This document shows, one piece after another, positions 58,210 through 64,000 of a DNA stretch of 64,000 nt (the stretch's first letter is position 1; each line of letters opens with the position of its first letter). Under the pieces are notes generated by a model, which saw only the letters and a list, made by a program, of their open reading frames with translations, did no database searches and was not told the DNA's origin. A program made the position numbers and the translations under genes. The DNA is from Scedosporium boydii (taxonomy: Eukaryota > Ascomycota > Sordariomycetes > Microascales > Microascaceae): the NCBI GenBank assembly GCA_002221725.1, contig NJFT01000016.1, forward strand, positions 280,345 through 344,344, given 5' to 3'.

Positions 58210-61200
58210 GTCTGCTGCCAGACTAGAGGGTTGGGTGCTGTGTTAGTCGGTGAAGTGTATAAGAGTTAAGGGTCACATACGTAGACATATTCGGGTGTCT
58301 AATAAGTTAATGCCGGGATTATGCGATTAGGGCTGTTAAGAAGAGTTCAACTCTCGGTGAAGAGAAAGCCTGTTTCTCAATGTAGTCTATTTTTTAGGGT
58401 AGGTGGATGAGATGTCTTGTTGGATCAACAACAAGAGGAGTGTCTCTCAAAGATCCTTTCGATGTGCGAGGGGATAATGGGAGAATGTAATGGCTTCAAG
58501 CGGACACCAGTTCCTCTCGAGTCTACAAGGTAGGAGGGGGAGAAGGAAGAGATGAGTGGTGGTGGACGGGGAGAGAAGCGGAGAGGAAGAGGAAAAAAGA
58601 GGAGAGGAGAAGAGAAGAAGGTAGCTTCACAAAGAATGGATGGCTGAGATTGATCGAGGATAGGATGAGGATGGAAGAGAGGTGGTGAGAGGAATTGGAT
58701 GGATGGACGAGAGGAAACGGGCGATTCTTATCCTTGATGATTCGAGCCCGATGATGGGTGATCTGGGGTGGGAGAGAGGAAGGGGGGTGTGGGTGTCGCC
58801 CGGGCGTGTAGGTTGAGGATGGGCGGTGGAGCTTTGGGGGGAAGAGCTTGTAAGTCTAGATAGGGAAAACGGGTAGCGGCAATGCAAAAAAGATGGCGGC
58901 GACAAGAATAGCTACGTGGGAAGCGACAGGCGGTCGCGACTACGGGAAGCGCGTTGCTCGAACGAGGGTGGTACCGTGGCGTGACCCGCTCTTCCACCAA
59001 GGTCTAGGGCGAGAGCTCAAGTGCGCCCGGGATATGAACGGTGGTAATGGGGGAGGGGGACGTGAGTACATGGTAATGAACTACAAGCACGGACAATGGC
59101 TCTTGCTTCCATGACAACGGGAGCACAGGGAAGGAATCTCGGAGACAAGGACTCAATGCCATCATCGGAGAAAGAGTGTGTAAATGGATCCTCTCCTCTG
59201 GACCCTGGGGGAAGGGGAGGGGTGTGTGTAAAGGTTGAAATCTGAAACACAAGCTCTCAAGCTAGCCAAGTAGCAAAATGTCGGGTATCAGCAGCACGAT
59301 AGCTGCAAAAGAGAATGGAGCCATGCCTGGAGGAAGCAGCACCGAGAGCTTTGCTTGGGTGTCGTCGGCCATTGTTTGGGCCTCGAGAGTTGAGGTTGAA
59401 GTTGACAGGACGGAGGCTGAGTGGCTCCTTCCGTGGTTCAGTGGAGCCCCGGCGCCAGGGTCCAAAGTACTTTGTACTCCAAGCGATGGAAACAGACCCA
59501 TTCTCGTCCAATCCCGGGTCTCCAGGGCGTTTAGTCAGTGGGGCCATTTCCCCCGATTTAGGTACAACCCAGGGACAAGAGCCTATTCGCCCACTGTGGA
59601 AATACACTGTAATCACGGGCAAGATTAACCTCAAATCCCACAGTGTCATTTGGCGCCACACCGACTGATCGCTGGAATTTGGAAGGAACAATTTGAAAAG
59701 TCTCTTCTACCCGCCCTTGGCTTTTTTGGCGTCCCCACCAGATTTTCGCACCACCCAAACCGGCCGGTATCCTGGGGTTGTCTTCGTCGATGCAGGCTTC
59801 AGCACTCTGACTGGCCAGCATGCAAAGCGCCCTGCAGGACCTACGAAGGTATGCATACGCCTAGTGTCCCCTTCGCAGTTGTACACGCCTCTGTCGTCCG
59901 TCCTTCGCTCACTAGTGTACTCTTCCCGACCACCCACACACGCCACGCTTCACGCTCCACGGTCCACGCATGGCACGTCGCACGCCGTCCAAGAACCCAG
60001 AGGTGCGTCGTGCACCCAGGCCCAATGCGTGGCCTGCTTGAGTCATTTTTAGACACATGTCCTTGCAGCGAGAAAAAAGGGAGGGAAGAAACGAACTGTG
60101 CATTAGTGAGTGCTACTCTTCGACTTGTCCTAGTCAAAAAGAGCTCAGGAATGTCCCTTTTTGCCTGAGGAATAGTGTAAAAGTAACTTTCGATGCCGAG
60201 CTCTTTTTTTCGTTGATCCATCGCGAAACCCCACCGAAAGAGGAAAGGGAGCATTATCTCTTCCCGGCATTTTTTTCTTCGCTCTTCTATCACGAGCACG
60301 AAAGAACGCCAGACGCGGGGTTTTCTCTCCAAGATATGGCTACCCGACGCGACGTGCCATTTTTTATCTTGATGCACGCATCGAGTTCTTGATGCTGTGG
60401 CAACGACCCCACGTTTTCGTGATGTGGACGTGGAACCAGTAGACGAACGAACTTGATGGGGCGATCTATTCCTCGTTCCTCTTCCTGAGAACGAGGACAA
60501 TGTAGTTCATGCGTAATTTTGTGGTCTTCCTTCGGATATGAGTGCCTTACAGTTTGGGCATCGAGGTCCGGAAGGAGATGGACGATTCCATTGCTTTCTG
60601 CTGCAGGCCCATTGTCTCTCTACCCTTCTCTCTCGCTCTCCCTTCCGCTCCCCAATTTCCCCACGTTTCTCTGAGTTGGCCGAGCCGAGATGAAGAAAGC
60701 GCTCTCCCGTTGGGGAACATGAAGGAATGAAAGAGTCCAGAGGCCGGCGCCAAAGAAAGCATTGTAATTACCGGGAAATCCACCAGCATGCCATTCACCA
60801 ATATTGGTGCTGTTAAAAAAAGGATAAAATGGAAGAAATCAGATCCACAGTCAGCCGACAGATCTGCTTTCTTCAAGGGCAAAGTGGCATATGACCGGCA
60901 GAGGCGAGAGTCAGGCAAGCGGGTCGTCGCTTGTTTGGGCGGTTAGCAAAATGAGACAGGAGTCGAGGATTGTCTGTGCTTGAACCTGTCGGCTGTGCTG
61001 TCAGCCAAAATCAAATGTCCTTCTGTCCTTGAGACAGCAATAGCTGTCAGGTCAGTGTCAGCATCAGCCAGGCAGTTAAGCAATGTCCTGTGCTATTCTA
61101 CGGGGAAAAAAGTACAGAGAACACAGCACAGGATCAGTGACAGCACACCAAAATTTCGGCATGAGCTCTGGGTTTCATCTCCGGACATCTCGGGCAGTGC

Positions 61201-63249
61201 CAGGCCGGGTGTCGACATCTGATTCAGTTCCTGCAGCCTGCAGCTTTCTCAGGCAACCCACGTTGAACTTGCATTTGATTTTGATTGTATTGCAAGTGCG
61301 ATCTTATCCCTTGCCTCGTCGAAGAGTGTGATCCAAGTGCATCAATTTGAATTTAAAGCCAAGCTATCCTCAATGTCCTCATACACACCCACCTGAAAGA
61401 TCAGACGAAATATTCTCGCCGCGTAAGAGGCCCGAACCTTCGTTGGTCCCTCACTTGGGCCAGGGCCACGGCGAGTCCGTGTAATACATCTGCCTCAAGA
61501 AGCTCGATGATACACTGCTGAAATCCATCCTTCGTATCCAAGGGGCGGGCGTCTAAATGGGAAGAGAACAGGCAGCACCACCAGGCCTGGCTTGGAAAAG
61601 GGCCGTCTCAGGTTTTACGGAAAAGCAAAAAATAGCATCACTAATCTTAAAAAACAGGCTGCCTAAAAACTCAAAGCCGATCAACAGTGTATGAACAATC
61701 TCCGCTGGTCTAGCCCTAAGGAAGAGAGCGGCGCTTAGAACGGATCCTGCAATTCCCGCTTTTGTGTCGATGGTGGCAGAGCATAACTTCTTATGCCCTC
61801 GTGCTCAACTTGGCGATCGAATCGGTCAGATGAGCCTCCCGCGGCCCGGAGAGGCGGCCAAGATGATTAATATCTCCTTGCTCAGCCCTTCGCCTTACGA
61901 GTCGCACGTTACGTATGCCGGATCCCGTATCCTTATTTGGCCCCGTAGACGAGATGACTTTCGATCCAGGCGCTAAAGAGGACTTCTGGAATGTACAGCA
62001 GGGCCGAGAAAAGCAATGGGCTTGCTAAAAATAGGAAAGATACAAAGGGAGTAACGGCGGCAAGAAAATGAGCGAAGAGAAAGGATACGAACAGCCGCGC
62101 CAGAGGTCGAAGGCGGCGCTTAAGGAAATTGGCCAGGGTGTGTCTCGGTGCGAGGTCTGCGGGCGGTCTGCCCACAATCAGGGCACCAAGACTCAAAGAG
62201 GGCAGCATGTGTCATGGAGCGAGCGCCTTCGTTTCGGTGGCGCTGGCCAGACCAGGGTAAGATCACCCAGAGTCCCACGAGCCGTCGGACGGTCGGGAAC
62301 GGAAATCTTGGATCTCCTTCTCCCTTACCTCTCATCCAGCACAGACTGTGGGACCATACGCAGATCCTTAGCTGCCACCTCCAAAACGCACAGCCCCAAG
62401 GTCCCACCAGCTCGGGCGCGTAAAAGAGTTCGCCGCTCTCGGTGCATCACTACCCGCTTCCTTCGATTTTTCGCGCCCGCGACTCTGGTGCATCCTATTG
62501 GCCGCCTGTCTCGATGGAAGAGCGCGAGCTGACACGGGTTTGGTGCTTCGCGAGCCGACCAATGGGGATGAAGACGTGTTTGGAATGGACATCCTTGCTC
62601 TTGAACCCTGTCCGAGCACGGCTGGGGGGGTGCATTTTGAGATCAAAGGTGAGGGTCTTCCCGAGCACATGAAGAATGTCGCTCGGAGGTTGTTTAATCT
62701 GGAGAGCGGGTAATTCTTTGGAATAGCCTGATTTAATGGGTGCATTGATTGTTGCTTAGATGCGTCTTCCCAGTTTCTGATTGATACAGAGAAGAGGTAA
62801 GATGCAACCGGAAATGTTCAAGCCCTAATAATACTAAATTCGCGCCCGGCTTAAGCTGTGGTGAAAGACAGGCTGCGATGCGATGCGAATGTGGCAAGAG
62901 TATTCGGCATTTGCGTCGACCCTGCCCAGAACGCAATAAGGGTTTTTTCTCTTCTTTCTTCCTTTTCCTTTCGTCGTCCCCTCAAGCATTACTACGTTAC
63001 TAACATGTCGCCATTCGCTTCTCCGCTTGGACGCTATTCGTGGTGAAGCGTCTTCCCACCTCGTGCCCGCTGCACCCCCCGGTTCTGCCGGCTTACAGCT
63101 CCGCGCCAGCCTGATTGTCCCCGGGGCTTTTAAACCGGATCTCCGGTCCCTCTTGGAGATCACCTAAAGTTTCGGTTAGGACATTGATCAGTGCCGTTTC
63201 GATTTTTCGAGGAAGTGAACCCCACTAGACATCATTCCCAAGTTTCGCC

Positions 63250-63399
63250 ATGAATGCCGTGAGTGAGGTCGTTGACAAGCTTCCAGAAAGTAACGACGCC
63301 ATCTCCGAATGCATGAATCCATTGCTCTCGCCTTCGAGCGAGCACTCAACTAACCCATGCCATCAACATCGTCCCCTTCCCAAAATCAACTCCATGTAA
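63250..63399 (+). CDS. Candidate small ORF, 49 residues, unrecognised
   Basis: A short frame starts at an ATG in fair context (TTCGCCATGAAT) and reads MNAVSEVVDKLPESNDAISE before a Ser/Pro/His-rich remainder and a TAA. It could be the first exon of a gene running off the window or chance. It has no recognisable domain. A GTAACG string overlaps its stop and could be a weak donor. Confidence 0.15.
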   Translation: MNAVSEVVDKLPESNDAISECMNPLLSPSSEHSTNPCHQHRPLPKINSM

Positions 63400-63965
63400 C
63401 GTTTCTCAAACCCAGATGACGACACTATAATCGTCTAGAAAAGGTCCTCCCTGGTATCTTCCCTCTACGCACACCCCATCATCCACCAGAGATCTTGAGT
63501 ATCTCTACTAGTATCTCTCCCATCGTCATCGTCCAAACTCACCGCTTCGTTTCATCAAAAACAAGAAACATCCCACAAATCACCTCCCCCCAAAAATCCC
63601 ACCCTTCACTCCCAGCCACCCAAACCGCCCCAATCCACACATCGAGAAACACCGTTGCCAGCATATGCAAGCCCCTCCCTCTTCTTACCCCGCCCACTGA
63701 CATATCCCTCCCCACGGTGAACCGACCTATCAGAATCGGCCCGGAAACACGAACGCCAAAAAAACCAGTTCACGTCTCGGTCGAGTTCAAAAAAAGGCGC
63801 GACGATTTCTTTTGCGCATCGCGACTTGGGACGTTTTTTCTTTACTTTGGCGTTTTGTTCGCGATGGAGATTCTCCCGGGCAACCACCATCGTCGGCATC
63901 ACGACATATTTGCTCCGTAGACTAGATTTCCATCCGCGCAGAGAATGCCAAAACGGGTAACGGCT

Positions 63966-63966
<1 letters not shown>

Positions 63967-63997
<31 letters not shown>
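63967..63997. repeat. Terminal poly(A)31
   Basis: Thirty-one A precede the last three bases of the window. It may be a genuine homopolymer or mark a contig or assembly limit. Confidence 0.9.

Positions 63998-64000
<3 letters not shown>

Larger units (their letters stand above)
58210..64000. other. 5.8-kb region without a supportable gene
   Basis: The left 800 bp are the promoter and leader of the unknown minus-strand gene. They include a long polypurine tract (about 58540-58620 on the plus strand, polypyrimidine for the gene). Beyond that, frames of 60-220 codons overlap on both strands with no motif, exon chain or codon bias. A cluster of CTGTCAG-like strings lies at 60.98-61.10 kb. I see no RNA gene, transposon terminus or telomere repeat. 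The sequence ends in a poly(A) run. Confidence 0.55.

Overview
The window is nuclear DNA from a filamentous ascomycete, most probably a Sordariomycete. Almost every gene is split by 47-140 bp GT-AG introns with CTAAC or TACTAAC branch points. Coding exons favour C-ending codons. The gene complement is typical of Pezizomycotina: a Zn2Cys6 regulator with a fungal transcription-factor domain, MCT-type and drug-type MFS carriers, an AmdS-like amidase and a secreted GMC oxidoreductase. I found no prokaryotic features, CRISPR array, rRNA, confident tRNA or intact transposon. All gene models below were chained by hand from splice signals and checked for phase. No search was run, so family names rest on motif recognition.

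Layout. Positions 1-3677 show nothing I can call a gene. 3.7-8.0 kb holds a divergent housekeeping pair: the spliceosomal kinase Prp4 (-) and the ribosome-associated protein Tma7 (+). 8.5-19.5 kb looks accessory and catabolic: an MCT-like carrier (-), a broken metallo-beta-lactamase-fold hydrolase (-), an amidase (-), a drug/H+ antiporter-like MFS carrier (+) and a Zn2Cys6 regulator (+). 21.7-27.6 kb holds a PAQR/haemolysin III membrane receptor (+), a TFIIIC WD-repeat subunit (-) and a TRAPPC12-like protein (-). 31-38.3 kb holds a secreted Ala-rich protein (+), a GT31/Fringe-like Golgi glycosyltransferase with a PAN-like tail (+) and an Osh4/Kes1 sterol carrier (+) with a perfect (GAA)20 tract in its second intron. 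38.8-47.7 kb holds a membrane-anchored Ubp16/USP30-like deubiquitinase (-), an F-box-like protein (+) and a secreted GMC oxidoreductase with an acidic tail (-). 49.4-55.9 kb is dense housekeeping: Tim44 (-) diverging from mitoribosomal uS11m (+), then a PPPDE/DeSI peptidase (-) diverging from the Obg-like ATPase Ola1 (+). 56.4-58.2 kb is an unrecognised fungal protein (-). 58.2-64 kb has no supportable gene and ends in a 31-nt poly(A) run.

How the parts may work together. The 8.5-19.5 kb group has the content of a small regulated uptake-and-hydrolysis locus: two carriers, an amidase, a second hydrolase that is now broken, and a regulator. The amidase and MFS carrier share one divergent promoter carrying three TGGCCGG motifs. 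Tim44 and uS11m share a 365-bp promoter and both serve mitochondria. The observations most worth checking are the almost stop-free 617-bp intron inside the Prp4 kinase domain, the (GAA)20 intron of the Kes1 homologue, the presequence-like in-frame extension ahead of Ola1, and the degrading hydrolase in the accessory locus. I did not find a convincing wholly new multi-gene system.
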